The notes under the pieces: generated by a model
Told to the model about the DNA's origin: nothing
The model's input: the letters and a program-made list of their open reading frames with translations, nothing else
The model's database searches: none
Shown: piece by piece, positions 50,635 to 59,857 of the stretch
Layout of the letters: each line of letters starts with the position of its first letter
Position numbering within the stretch: position 1 is the stretch's first letter
Made by a program: the position numbers and the translations under genes
Assembly (NCBI RefSeq): GCF_031846275.1
Contig: NZ_JAVRIB010000015.1
Coordinates: forward strand, 10,345 to 74,344
Reading direction: 5' to 3'
Length of the DNA: 64,000 bases
Source of the DNA: Spectribacter hydrogenoxidans
GTDB taxonomy: Bacteria; Pseudomonadota; Gammaproteobacteria; Nevskiales; Salinisphaeraceae

Positions 50635-50952
50635 TCATCCCTCGATAGGTGTCGCGGATTCGATATTGCTGACATAAATCCAGCCGCTTTCAGGTTGGCC
50701 GGTTCGGGCCTGTTCGCGGATAATTTCCACCGCCGCTGGGACACGTTCGTCCTGCATGCACACGATCTCCAGCTTGACTTCGGTAATGACCGCCGCCCCG
50801 ATTTCCACCGAATAACGTTGTTCCTCACTGCTCAGGGCGTGTAATAGCCCCTGCACATCAATGACGGAGAGCTTTTCGTAACCGGCGGTGTGCAGCGCGT
50901 GCACCACATCCGCTATCCGGTTGCGGTGAATGAAGGCTTTGATTTCTTTCAT
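50635..50952 (-). CDS. PII-like signalling protein of RND efflux operon
   Basis: The product has a ferredoxin-like PII fold: MKEIKAFIHRNRIADVVHAL, KLSVIDVQGLLHALSSEEQR, then EVKLEIVCMQDERVPAAVEI and GWIYVSNIESATPI. The first helix and the I-Y-V end match PII, but the T-loop is short and lacks the GlnB Y51 region. PII-like proteins of this type occur next to heavy-metal RND pumps and may sense nucleotides or metal. AAGGAGG precedes the ATG, which overlaps the czcA stop by 4 nt. Confidence 0.8.
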   Translation of the reverse strand: MKEIKAFIHRNRIADVVHALHTAGYEKLSVIDVQGLLHALSSEEQRYSVEIGAAVITEVKLEIVCMQDERVPAAVEIIREQARTGQPESGWIYVSNIESATPIEG

Positions 50953-53900
50953 GCTTTGTCCTCCTTGTCGGTTTCCATCCACTCGTAGATCACGGGCAAC
51001 AGGACCAGCGTCAACAGGGTTGAGGTAATCAGTCCGCCGACCACGACCGCGGCCAGCGGGCGCTGGGTTTCCGCGCCGACGCCGCTGGAGAGCAGCATCG
51101 GGATCAGGCCCAAAATGGCGACACTGGCGGTCATCATGACCGGCCGCAGGCGCAGCTCCGCGCCGCGCCGCACGGCTTCGGCCACCGGCAGGCCTTTTTC
51201 GCGCAATTCATTGATAAAGCTCACCAGCACAATGCCGTTGAGCATGGCGACGCCGAACACCGCGATGAAACCGATGGCCGAGGGCACCGACAGGTATTGA
51301 CCGCTGATGAACAGCGCGACCAGACCGCCGATGGTGGCGAACGGCACATTGGCGATGATCAGGGTGGCGTACTTCACCGAATTGAACGCGGTATAAAGCA
51401 GCACGAAAATAAAGAAGATGGTCAAAGGTACGATCAGCGCCAGGCGCGAGAGCGCCCGCTGCTGGTTCTCGAACGCACCGCCCCATTCGATCCAGTAGCC
51501 CGGCGGCAGGTCCACCTTTTGTTCGATGGCGGCGTTGGCGTCCTGCACAAAACCATCCACATCCCGGCCACGCACATCCATTTGAATCACCGCGTAGCGC
51601 TGCAACTGCTCGCGGCGGACAAAGGAATAGCCCTCGGCGGTGCTGACCTCGGCCACCCGCGACAGTGGCACGATGGCGCCGCTGGCAGTGCGCAGCGGGA
51701 TATCATTGATGGCTGCCACCGACGCCTTGGAAGCGTCCTGAATCCGGGCGGTGATGTCGAAACGCTTGACGCCGTCGATCAGCGTCGAAACCGGCTGGTT
51801 ACCGATGCCCGTGCGGACCACGGTCAGCACGTCGTCGGCGTTCATGCCGTAGCGGGCCAGGGCCTCGCGGTCGACCTTGATCTGAATCTGCGGCTTGCCG
51901 ATGTTGGCCTCCAGCGAGAGGTCGGCCACACCGGGGACGTTGTCAATCGCGTTCTTGATCTGGGCGCTCAAACGGTCGAGCTCGGCCAGGTCCTCGCCGT
52001 ATAGCTTGGCCGCCAGCGTGGCGCGCACGCCCGAGATCAACTCCTCCACGCGCATCTGGATCGGCTGGGTAAAGGCGATGACCGAGGTCGGCACGGTTTC
52101 TTCGAGCGCCTCGCGCATGGCGTCAGCCAACTCGCCAATGGAGCGGTCCCACTCGCTTTTGGGCGTGAGGCCGGTATAGATTTCCATGTAATTGACATCC
52201 GCCGTCTCGCCTTTTTCGGCGCGCCCGATCATGGCGATGGTGGTTTGCACCTCCGGAAACTGGCCCAGCGCGCGTTGAATATCCTTGGAAATCTCGATGG
52301 ATTGTTCCAGCGAGGTCGAGGGGATTGAGGTGACCCGCCACATGATCGAGCCCTCCTGCAATTGCGGCATGAATTCCTTGCCCAGCAAGGGAAACAACGC
52401 CAAGCTCGCGAGCAGCGCGGCGCCGGCGCCGGCCACAATGGTTTTCTTGTGCGCCAGCGACCAGGCAAGGCTGGGCAGGTAGACGCGTTTGATGCCGCGC
52501 ACCAGCCAGGTGTCGCGTTCGGCCTTGGGCTTGAGGATAAGCGCCGCCAGCACCGGGATGATGGTCAGCGTCAGCAGCAGGGAACCGGCCATGGCGAAGC
52601 TGATGTTGAATGCCATGGGCTTGAACAGCTTGCCCTCCAGCCCCTGCAAGCTGAACAGGGGCAGAAACACCACGATGATGATGAGAATGGCGAAGGCGAT
52701 GGGTTTGGCCACCTCGCGCGCCGCCAGCAACACCGCCGCGCTGCGGTCGACCTCTTCGCCTTTTTCGCGCCACTCGGCCATGATGCGGAAGGCGTTCTCG
52801 GTCATCACGACCGCGCCGTCCACCATCATCCCGATCCCGATCGCCAGACCCGCCAGTGACATCAGATTGGCCGACAGGCCGGCCTGCTCCATGCAAATGA
52901 AAGCGATCAGCATGGCCAGCGGCAGGGCCGAGATCACCACAATGGCGGAGCGAAGTTCGCCGAGGAACAGGAACAGCACGAGCGCGACCAGCAGGGAGCC
53001 TTCGATCAGCGCACGCTCCGCGGTAGAAACGGCTTCTTCCACCAGTTCCGTGCGCTCATAGACCGGGTTGATGGCGACCCCGTCGGGTAGCGCCGATTTG
53101 ACGATATCGACCTTCTCCTTAACGGCGGAGACCACGTCGTCGGCGTTGGTGCCGATACGTGCCAGCGCCATGCCCAGTACCACTTCCTTGCCATCGCGCG
53201 TGACCGCGCCAAAGCGCAGGGCCGGGGCCTGCTTGACGGTGGCTACGTCGCGCAGATACACGGGGGTGCCGGCGACGGTTTTCAGCATGATATTGCCGAT
53301 ATCCTGCTCATCGGCCACCAGGCCCAGGCCGCGTACCAGATACTGCTCGGGACCAAGATTGACGTACTGCCCGCCCACCTGGCGGTTGTTCGACTCGATG
53401 ACCTCCATGACATCCTTGTAGCCGAGGTCGTACTTGATCAGCTTCAACGGGTCGATCACGACCTGGAACTGGCGCTCTTGTCCGCCCCAGGACATCACAT
53501 CGTCCACCCCCGGCGCGGTGCGCAGGATCAGCCGCACCGTCCAGTCCTGGATAGTGCGCAGGTCCATGTCCGAAATCTCTTGCTCCAATTGCTCGTCGGC
53601 GCGTTCGACGGTGTACCAGAACACTTGCCCCAGGCCGGAACTATTGGGCCCCATCTCGGGCTGGCCGTACTCGGACGGCATACGGTTTGACACTTCCTGG
53701 AGACGTTCGAGCACCAGCCGGCGCGCGAAGTAAATATCTACGTCGTCCTCGAAGTAAACGGAAACATAAGACAGCCCAAACAGGCTGACCGAGCGGATGT
53801 CGGTTACCCCGGGCAGACCTGCCATTCCGGATTCCACCGGAAAGGTCAGTAGCTGCTCGACGTCTTCGGCGGCCAGGCCGGGGGATTCGGTATAGATGTT

Positions 53901-54041
53901 GACCTGTACCGGGGTGACATCCGGAAAGGCGTCGATGGGGATGTTGTTGACCGCGCGCACCCCGAGGTACCCGAGGACCAGAAACGCGATAATCACCAGA
54001 AATTTGTAATGCAGCGACGCTTCGACCAGTTTATTCAGCAT
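50949..54041 (-). CDS. czcA: CzcA-type heavy-metal efflux RND pump
   Basis: This is the inner-membrane pump of the second tripartite exporter. The start MLNKLVEASLHYKFLVIIAF and the helix GIGMMVDGAVVMTENAFRIM (proton-relay acidic residues, CzcA form) differ from CusA. Other RND landmarks are PVQVNIYTESPGLAAEDVEQ, LEGKLFKPMAFNISFAMAG and GVAMLNGIVLVSFINELREK. At 1030 residues it is complete. The substrate is probably Zn/Cd/Co, as for CzcA, inferred from CzcI and MerR neighbours. A longer start at 54077 has no support. Confidence 0.92.
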   Translation of the reverse strand: MLNKLVEASLHYKFLVIIAFLVLGYLGVRAVNNIPIDAFPDVTPVQVNIYTESPGLAAEDVEQLLTFPVESGMAGLPGVTDIRSVSLFGLSYVSVYFEDDVDIYFARRLVLERLQEVSNRMPSEYGQPEMGPNSSGLGQVFWYTVERADEQLEQEISDMDLRTIQDWTVRLILRTAPGVDDVMSWGGQERQFQVVIDPLKLIKYDLGYKDVMEVIESNNRQVGGQYVNLGPEQYLVRGLGLVADEQDIGNIMLKTVAGTPVYLRDVATVKQAPALRFGAVTRDGKEVVLGMALARIGTNADDVVSAVKEKVDIVKSALPDGVAINPVYERTELVEEAVSTAERALIEGSLLVALVLFLFLGELRSAIVVISALPLAMLIAFICMEQAGLSANLMSLAGLAIGIGMMVDGAVVMTENAFRIMAEWREKGEEVDRSAAVLLAAREVAKPIAFAILIIIVVFLPLFSLQGLEGKLFKPMAFNISFAMAGSLLLTLTIIPVLAALILKPKAERDTWLVRGIKRVYLPSLAWSLAHKKTIVAGAGAALLASLALFPLLGKEFMPQLQEGSIMWRVTSIPSTSLEQSIEISKDIQRALGQFPEVQTTIAMIGRAEKGETADVNYMEIYTGLTPKSEWDRSIGELADAMREALEETVPTSVIAFTQPIQMRVEELISGVRATLAAKLYGEDLAELDRLSAQIKNAIDNVPGVADLSLEANIGKPQIQIKVDREALARYGMNADDVLTVVRTGIGNQPVSTLIDGVKRFDITARIQDASKASVAAINDIPLRTASGAIVPLSRVAEVSTAEGYSFVRREQLQRYAVIQMDVRGRDVDGFVQDANAAIEQKVDLPPGYWIEWGGAFENQQRALSRLALIVPLTIFFIFVLLYTAFNSVKYATLIIANVPFATIGGLVALFISGQYLSVPSAIGFIAVFGVAMLNGIVLVSFINELREKGLPVAEAVRRGAELRLRPVMMTASVAILGLIPMLLSSGVGAETQRPLAAVVVGGLITSTLLTLVLLPVIYEWMETDKEDKA

Positions 54042-54060
54042 GGGGATGATTCTCTGTCTA

Positions 54061-55170
54061 TTAGTCGCTGTCGCCAATCTGCGATTTCAGCGCCATTGAT
54101 TTGAGTAGGAACGCACCTTGGGTGACGATTTGGTCCTGCCGGGTGAGGCCGCTTTTGATCTCGGTCCAGCCGCCACGGGTCGCGCCGGTGACGACCGGCC
54201 GCGGCTCGAATTCGTCGCCGTTGAGCGTGAACACCGTTTGCGCGCCATTCATCAACACCAGCGCGTCCGTGGGCACGGCCAGCGCGGCGTCCTCGCCTGC
54301 GGTTTGCAGTTCCACGTCCACATATTCGCCGGCGGCGAAGGTGGTGGCGCCGGGTTCAAATTCGATACGCACGGCGCGGGTGCGGGTGTCGGTGTCCAGG
54401 CTGTAATGCAGTTGTACGATGCGGCCGTCGATCCACTCACGGCCGTCGCGGCTCACCCGTGCCGGCGCGCCCACCGCCAGTCTGGCGACCACCGCGGGGT
54501 CGAGCTGCGCCTGCACCCAGGGCGCACTGGTGTCCGTGACCTCGAACAGTACATGGCCGGGCTCTACATACTCGCCGCGCACAAAATCATCGCGAATAAC
54601 CCGCCCGTCCTGGGGCGAGAACAGCTCGAATTCGCCGGTGGCGCGCGAGGCATCCGCGCCTTGCAGCAGCGCGTTGATCTGTGTCTTGTTCATACCGTAG
54701 GCCCGCAGTGCGGCATACGCGCGCTGGCGCGCCACCTGGGCCTCGACATATCGCCGGTCGGACACCACCTGCTTGCCGAGTTGTTTCACCCTCTGCCACT
54801 CGCGGTCGGTTTCGATCAGGTCGGCCTGGGCGACCCCGACCTCTACGCTGGTCAGGGTGACCAGGGGCTGCCCCTGCTTGACCTCATCCCCCAGGCGCGC
54901 GTGCCGGGCCGCGACCTGCGCGCTGACGCGCGGGGTGATTTGCGCCGACTGATACGCATTGATGCGCACTTCGCCCGGCGCGGTAATGCTTCCGGTGAGC
55001 GCGCGCCGGCCTACCGCTGCCGTTTCAATGCCCTGTTCCTGCCGCTGCGCGGGGCTCATGCGCAAGGGCTGTTCCTCCACATGCTCCGCGTCCGATTCGC
55101 TATCCGCGAATACGCTGCTAATGGGCAGCAACAATGCGCCGGCCCATGCCGCTATGATCCATTTGTTCAT
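54061..55170 (-). CDS. czcB: CzcB-type membrane fusion protein
   Basis: A signal peptide (MNKWIIAAWAGALLLPISSV) is followed by the adaptor barrel and a lipoyl-like half motif (ITAPGEVRINAYQSAQITPR, ARLGDEVKQGQPLVTLTSVE). A long alpha hairpin leads to the second half (LFSPQDGRVIRDDFVRGEYV) and a beta barrel ending GAFLLKSMALKSQIGDSD. It has 369 residues, normal size, with none of the Met-rich inserts of CusB and no heavy-metal-binding domain. GGAG precedes ATG 55170. Its stop is 19 bp before the czcA start. Confidence 0.9.
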   Translation of the reverse strand: MNKWIIAAWAGALLLPISSVFADSESDAEHVEEQPLRMSPAQRQEQGIETAAVGRRALTGSITAPGEVRINAYQSAQITPRVSAQVAARHARLGDEVKQGQPLVTLTSVEVGVAQADLIETDREWQRVKQLGKQVVSDRRYVEAQVARQRAYAALRAYGMNKTQINALLQGADASRATGEFELFSPQDGRVIRDDFVRGEYVEPGHVLFEVTDTSAPWVQAQLDPAVVARLAVGAPARVSRDGREWIDGRIVQLHYSLDTDTRTRAVRIEFEPGATTFAAGEYVDVELQTAGEDAALAVPTDALVLMNGAQTVFTLNGDEFEPRPVVTGATRGGWTEIKSGLTRQDQIVTQGAFLLKSMALKSQIGDSD

Positions 55171-55207
55171 GTACTTTGACTCCATAGTAATTGGTAAGGG
55201 ATGCGCG

Positions 55208-56485
55208 CTAGGGTTTGCGGGTCAGCCAGTCATCGACCTCGCCGCTGGCCACCAGCCAGTCGGCCCAGGCGTCCCACAGCCGGTTCTGGATTTTCAGCGC
55301 GACGGCCCGTGTTTCCAGCGTCTGGTTAAGCTGCACCAGGTAATCGGCGGTGCTCATCTCGCCGTATTTCCAGATGCGATCGAGCTGCGAAACCTGGCTG
55401 CTCAGACTCGGCCGGCCGCTGCGCTGCCAGGCCTGCCATGCCGCATGGCTCAGCCGGTAGCGCTCGGCGGCCGAGAGCAGGCGCGCCCTGGCGCGGCGAA
55501 ACGCCTCATGTTTGGTTTGTTCGGCCTCGGCCAATTCCGCGCTCGCGGTATCCACTTCGGCGGCAAAACTGTTGCGCACGAACAGGGGAACACTCAGGTT
55601 CAGGCCGACCACGCCGAAGCTGCCGTCTTCGCCGTTGCGAAACGTGCGTTCCTGACCCACGGTAGCGCCCACGGTGGGGTCCGGACGGCGCTCACGCCGG
55701 CGCAATTCCACCCGCGCCCGGGCGGCAGCACTGCGCGCCTGAAGTGCACGTATTTGCGGCAGCGCGGTAAGCAGGGCTTGCGCGTTAAAATCAACGGGCG
55801 CGGGGATGTCCGCCGGCAACTCAGGCCAGTCCTGAACCGCCTGACCGGTCACCGCCGCCAGATTTTGGCCGGCCTGCGCCAGATCGGTGGCCGCCAACGA
55901 CAATTCCAGGTCCGCCTGGGTGCGGGCGAGACTCGCGAGGTCCAGTTCGATCTGGCTCAGATCGCCGGCGCGGCGGCGCTTTTGGCTGAGATCGGAGAAA
56001 TCCGTCATCAGGCGCGCGCGCTCCTGCGCGAGGGCCTGCGCCGCCTCGGCGGTGTGGTAGTCAGCCAAGCCGCTAAGCAGTTCACCGGTGAGCTCCTGAC
56101 GTCTGACGATATATTCAGCGCGCGCAACCTGTAGCTCGGCGCTGGCAATGTTGGTGTTGGCACCGCGTTTGTCAGACCAATCCAGGGCCTGTTCCAGGCC
56201 CACGGTTCCCAATCGGGATTCCGACTGTTCCGCTTCAATTTGCAGTTGCGGGTTGTAGATCGGCCGATCCGCGGCGGCAACCCGACCCCCGGCGGCCTCA
56301 ATCTCGGCGCGCGCGGCAAGAATACCGGGGTTGGTTTCCAGGGTTGTTTGAATAAACCCTCGTAAAACCGGGCTCGTGGCTTCGGTTTTCGGCGAGGTCT
56401 GGGCAAGCGCGAGGTTTACCGACGCAGCGGCAATAGCCGCCGCCAGGAAGACACGCGACACGCGCCGCAAAAAAATGGTTGACAT
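55208..56485 (-). CDS. czcC: CzcC-type outer-membrane efflux protein
   Basis: A signal peptide (VFLAAAIAAASVNLALAQ) precedes two OEP repeats of the TolC fold: LETNPGILAARAEIEAAGGR and LEQALDWSDKRG in the first, VVGLNLSVPLFVRNSFAAEV in the second, then the periplasmic helix QVSQLDRIWKYGEMSTADYL. It forms the outer-membrane channel with CzcBA. GGAG precedes ATG 56485. The gene order czcI-czcC-czcB-czcA is the classical one. Confidence 0.9.
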   Translation of the reverse strand: MSTIFLRRVSRVFLAAAIAAASVNLALAQTSPKTEATSPVLRGFIQTTLETNPGILAARAEIEAAGGRVAAADRPIYNPQLQIEAEQSESRLGTVGLEQALDWSDKRGANTNIASAELQVARAEYIVRRQELTGELLSGLADYHTAEAAQALAQERARLMTDFSDLSQKRRRAGDLSQIELDLASLARTQADLELSLAATDLAQAGQNLAAVTGQAVQDWPELPADIPAPVDFNAQALLTALPQIRALQARSAAARARVELRRRERRPDPTVGATVGQERTFRNGEDGSFGVVGLNLSVPLFVRNSFAAEVDTASAELAEAEQTKHEAFRRARARLLSAAERYRLSHAAWQAWQRSGRPSLSSQVSQLDRIWKYGEMSTADYLVQLNQTLETRAVALKIQNRLWDAWADWLVASGEVDDWLTRKP

Positions 56486-56565
56486 GAAAATTCAGTCTCC
56501 AGGCAAGGATCAAAGAAACAACAGCCCACGGCGCGCAGGCTGCATCGTCAGATCACAGCTGGAGA

Positions 56566-56910
56566 CTAAATATTAGGGGGGAAGGGGGGTGCGTCGGCCG
56601 CGCGTGTGCGGAAAACGGTGGCCGCGGCGATGTTGAACGCGACGGTGGGCGTCGGCGCCAGGTTTTGGATATGGGGGGTCAAGGCCGAGCAGCAGGTGCT
56701 GCCGTGGCAGCATAGGTCGTAGCAAAAATTGGTTTGTTCGGGGACGGCCGATTCCTGCGTGTCGCACACTAAAGCTCGTGGACTCGTTGTATGCGCTGCG
56801 GAGGTCTGCTGGCTTGTCGAGGTAGCGAAGCCTTGGTCAATATCAGCCGCCCACGCCAAATTGCCGGTGATTACCAGCAGGGTGAGTATTTGGCAGATCA
56901 GGGTACGCAT
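56566..56910 (-). CDS. czcI: CzcI-like periplasmic protein
   Basis: A signal peptide (MRTLICQILTLLVITGNLAW) is followed by a low-complexity stretch and a Cys cluster (NFCYDLCCHGSTCC), then a proline-rich end (ADAPPFPPNI). This is the layout of CzcI-type proteins that precede czcCBA and affect its induction. It is the first gene of the operon. An in-frame start nine codons earlier is less likely. Confidence 0.7.
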   Translation of the reverse strand: MRTLICQILTLLVITGNLAWAADIDQGFATSTSQQTSAAHTTSPRALVCDTQESAVPEQTNFCYDLCCHGSTCCSALTPHIQNLAPTPTVAFNIAAATVFRTRAADAPPFPPNI

Positions 56911-56957
56911 CGGAGCGCTAGGGTAGAAGATATGCAATTCGCGGACAAGTTAGTGCA

Positions 56958-57392
56958 CTACGCCCACCGCGGTTCTCCCGGCCGATTGGAAGCGAGACCG
57001 TCGCCATTCATCGCGGCAAGAATCCGGCAGTCCGCGGCGCTTCCCCCGGAACAAGCGCCCACCAACTGCTTCAGTGCGGCTTGAAGCGATCTGAGTTCGC
57101 GCATACGTTTTTCTGTCTCGCGGAGCTGGGCACAGGCCAAGGCGCGCACCTGCTCGCAGTCGGCGCCCGGCGCGTCGCTGAGCGTCAGCATCTCGCCGAT
57201 GCCCGGCAGGCCGAAGCCCATGGCTCGCGCCGCGCGGATGAAGTGCGCACGTTGCAGGCCGGCCGCGTCGTACAGGCGTTGGCCGCCCGCCGTATGGTCG
57301 GCGGGCTGCAACAGTCCAAGCGCTTGATAATGCCGCAGCGATTGTACGGAGCAGCCGCAGCGGCGGGCGGTTTCGCCAATAGTTAAATACAT
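56958..57392 (-). CDS. MerR-family metal regulator (CadR/ZntR-like)
   Basis: A winged helix (MYLTIGETARRCGCSVQSLR, HYQALGLLQP), a dimer helix, and cysteines in GADCEQV and ACSGGSAADCRIL match Cd/Zn/Pb-sensing MerR proteins rather than CueR. The pair C-x-x-x-x-x-x-x-C in the last loop plus an upstream Cys is the divalent-sensor pattern. It is divergent from the CDF exporter gene with the shared operator at 57405-57435, which it probably controls. Confidence 0.85.
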   Translation of the reverse strand: MYLTIGETARRCGCSVQSLRHYQALGLLQPADHTAGGQRLYDAAGLQRAHFIRAARAMGFGLPGIGEMLTLSDAPGADCEQVRALACAQLRETEKRMRELRSLQAALKQLVGACSGGSAADCRILAAMNGDGLASNRPGEPRWA

Positions 57393-57404
57393 GATGATTG
57401 CCGG

Positions 57405-57435
57405 TTGAACCTATAACGATTGTAGCGATTAAGCT
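57405..57435 (+). promoter_or_regulatory. MerR-type promoter of the CDF exporter gene
   Basis: TTGAAC (57405-57410) and TAAGCT (57430-57435) are separated by 19 bp containing the dyad CTATAACGATTGTAG. It lies 13 bp beyond the start of the divergent MerR gene. Confidence 0.8.
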
Positions 57436-57460
57436 ATTGGTTTTCATGCGCGGAGCCAAC

Positions 57461-58291
57461 ATGGCTGACAACAAATCAGATCTCCGGATCAGCGAATTTT
57501 CCGTGCCCAAGATGGATTGCCCCTCCGAAGAGGGCATGATCCGCATGGCCCTGGATGGTGTTACCGGCGTGCATGGCCTGGTATTCGATCTGGGCGAGCG
57601 GCAGGTCCAGGTGCTACACGATCAGGATGTGGACGAGATCACGCCTAAGCTCGAATCCCTGGGGCTGGGGGCGCGCTTGCTGGGCACCCGCGATGCGGAC
57701 GACGACGATTTGCAAGCGCTGCAACAAAGCCGCGAGGCGGACGCGCAGGAGTCCGGCACGCTGAAAATACTGCTGGCCATCAACGGCTTCATGTTCTTCG
57801 CCGAATTCACGCTGGGCTGGCTGGCGCAATCCACCGGCCTGCTGGCCGATTCGCTGGACATGTTTGCCGATGCCGCGGTGTACGGTGTCGCTCTATACGC
57901 GGTGGGCCGCAGCATGCAACTGAAAACCCGCGCCGCGCACCTGGCCGGCTGGCTGCAATTGTTGATGGCTTTGGGCGTGCTCATGGAAGTCGGACGGCGC
58001 TTTATATTCGGCAGCGAACCCGTGTCAATGCTGATGATCACCGTGGGTTCGGTCGCACTGGCCGCAAACGTCACCTGTCTGTTTCTCATCTATCGTCACC
58101 GCCACGGCGGCTCGCACATGAAGGCGAGCTGGATATTCTCGGCCAACGACGTGATTGCCAATATCGGGTTAATCCTGGCCGCAGTGCTCGTAGCATGGAC
58201 CGGCTCGCGGTACCCAGATTTGATTATCGGCACCATTATCGGCTTCGTGGTGCTCGACGGCGCCCGGCGTATACTCAAATTGCGGAACTGA
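57461..58291 (+). CDS. cation diffusion facilitator with N-terminal HMA-like domain
   Basis: CDF proteins export Zn/Cd/Co by proton antiport. The first 80 residues form an HMA-like domain (FSVPKMDCPSEEGMIRMALD) with one cysteine of the usual C-x-x-C. The membrane domain has LADSLDMFADAAVYGVALYA, the helix-2 D-x-x-x-D metal site, and SWIFSANDVIANIGLILAAV in helix 5 (N-D replacing H-D). Six helices are predicted. It lacks the C-terminal cytoplasmic CDF domain. ATG 57461 follows GGAG. It is 6 bp before lnt. Confidence 0.85.
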   Translation: MADNKSDLRISEFSVPKMDCPSEEGMIRMALDGVTGVHGLVFDLGERQVQVLHDQDVDEITPKLESLGLGARLLGTRDADDDDLQALQQSREADAQESGTLKILLAINGFMFFAEFTLGWLAQSTGLLADSLDMFADAAVYGVALYAVGRSMQLKTRAAHLAGWLQLLMALGVLMEVGRRFIFGSEPVSMLMITVGSVALAANVTCLFLIYRHRHGGSHMKASWIFSANDVIANIGLILAAVLVAWTGSRYPDLIIGTIIGFVVLDGARRILKLRN

Positions 58292-58297
58292 CCGCCG

Positions 58298-59821
58298 ATG
58301 GCCAAGGCCCTGTTGCATCTCGGCCGATCCAGGCCGGGTTCGCTCGCGCCGTGGCTGAGCACTACGGCGGCCGGCGCGGTCCTGCCGCTGGCCTTCGCGC
58401 CCTGGTCCTGGTGGTGGCTGGCGCCGTTCTGCGTCGCGGTGCTGTTTCACAACGCCTGGACCGCGTCACCGGGCCGGGCCTTTGCCCTGGGCTACTTGTT
58501 CGGTCTGGGTCTGTTCGGGGTCGGGGTATCCTGGATACACGTCAGCATGACGCAGTATGGCGGCGGCGGGCCGGTGACCAGCTTTATCGCCACCGGCGGC
58601 CTGATCGCCCTCCTGGCCTTGTTTCCGGCCCTGGCCCTGTGTCTGGCGCGCGGGTTACGGCCGCAAGCCGATGCCTGGGCATTATGGGCATCGCTGCCCG
58701 CGGCCTGGCTGGCACTGGAATGGCTGCGCACCTGGCTATTCACCGGTTTTCCCTGGCTGCTGCTCGGCTACAGTCAAACCGATGCGCCACTGGCGGCGGC
58801 CCTGGCGCCGGTGACGGGCGTGCTCGGCCTGAGCGCCGTGGTTACCCTGCTGGCCGCAGCCCTGGTCTGGTGCGCCGCCGGACGCGGCTGGCGACGCTGG
58901 GCCGTGACCGCCATTGCCGTCGCGGCCCTTGGCGCCGCAACCCATGCCGGGCTGACACGCGACTGGACCCGGCCGGCCGGGCCACCGCTGGAAGTCGCGC
59001 TCGTGCAGGGTAATTTCGACCAGGCCGAGAAATGGCGGCCGGAAAATCGCAGCAAAACGCTTGCGCGCTACGCCACGCTGAGCGAGCCGCTGGAACAGGC
59101 CGATCTGATCGTCTGGCCGGAGACCGCCATGCCGCTGCTTTATGCAAACCTGCCGACGGCCTACCTGGACAAGCTCACCCGGCGCCTGGATGCGGCCGAG
59201 GCCACGTTGATCCTGGGCGCCCCAACCCGCGGCGAGAGCGGACGCATTTTCAATAGCGCCGTCGCCGTAGGCACGTCCGCCGCTTATGCCAAGCGACACC
59301 TGGTGCCATTCGGGGAGTATGTGCCCCTGCGCGGGTTGTTCGGCGACCTGCTCGACGTGTTGGGTGCCCCGGAATCCGACTTCGCCCCCGGCGCGCAAGC
59401 CACCCTACTGCCGGTCGCGAGGTACCGCGCCGCCATCGCGATTTGCTACGAAATCATCTTCCCCAGCGAGGTCGCCAGTCTGGCAGCCGGCTCGAACTTT
59501 ATCGTCAACATGAGCAACGACGCCTGGTTCGGCGACACCATCGGCCCCTGGCAGCACTTGCAGATTGCGCGCATGCGGGCCATGGAAACCCAACGCTATG
59601 TGTTGCGGGCCACCAATACCGGCGTGACCGCGGTTATCGATGACCGTGGCCGGGTGCGCGCCCAGGCACCGCAATTCGAGGCGGTAAAGCTGGTATCGAG
59701 CCTGGTGCCGCGCACGGGGCTTACGCCTTACATGCGATGGCGGGACGGCCCCCTATTGATCATAGTGACTGTTTTACTACTCGCCTTGGTAATCCGACGC
59801 AGTGTGGGTTCCGCCGCCTAA
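58298..59821 (+). CDS. lnt: apolipoprotein N-acyltransferase Lnt
   Basis: Lnt adds the third acyl chain to lipoproteins at the inner membrane. Six N-terminal helices (PLAFAPWSWWWLAPFCVAVL; FPWLLLGYSQ) are followed by a nitrilase-fold domain. The catalytic triad is visible as Glu in LIVWPETAMPLLY, Lys in KRHLVPFGEYVPLR and Cys in AIAICYEIIFP, with SNDAWFGDTIGPWQHLQIAR after it. It is full length at 507 residues. It lies 6 bp after the CDF gene, an unusual place for this housekeeping function, and pairs with lspA of this island. Confidence 0.95.
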   Translation: MAKALLHLGRSRPGSLAPWLSTTAAGAVLPLAFAPWSWWWLAPFCVAVLFHNAWTASPGRAFALGYLFGLGLFGVGVSWIHVSMTQYGGGGPVTSFIATGGLIALLALFPALALCLARGLRPQADAWALWASLPAAWLALEWLRTWLFTGFPWLLLGYSQTDAPLAAALAPVTGVLGLSAVVTLLAAALVWCAAGRGWRRWAVTAIAVAALGAATHAGLTRDWTRPAGPPLEVALVQGNFDQAEKWRPENRSKTLARYATLSEPLEQADLIVWPETAMPLLYANLPTAYLDKLTRRLDAAEATLILGAPTRGESGRIFNSAVAVGTSAAYAKRHLVPFGEYVPLRGLFGDLLDVLGAPESDFAPGAQATLLPVARYRAAIAICYEIIFPSEVASLAAGSNFIVNMSNDAWFGDTIGPWQHLQIARMRAMETQRYVLRATNTGVTAVIDDRGRVRAQAPQFEAVKLVSSLVPRTGLTPYMRWRDGPLLIIVTVLLLALVIRRSVGSAA

Positions 59822-59857
59822 TTGGCACTCATTCATAAACTCCAGGATACGATTGGT

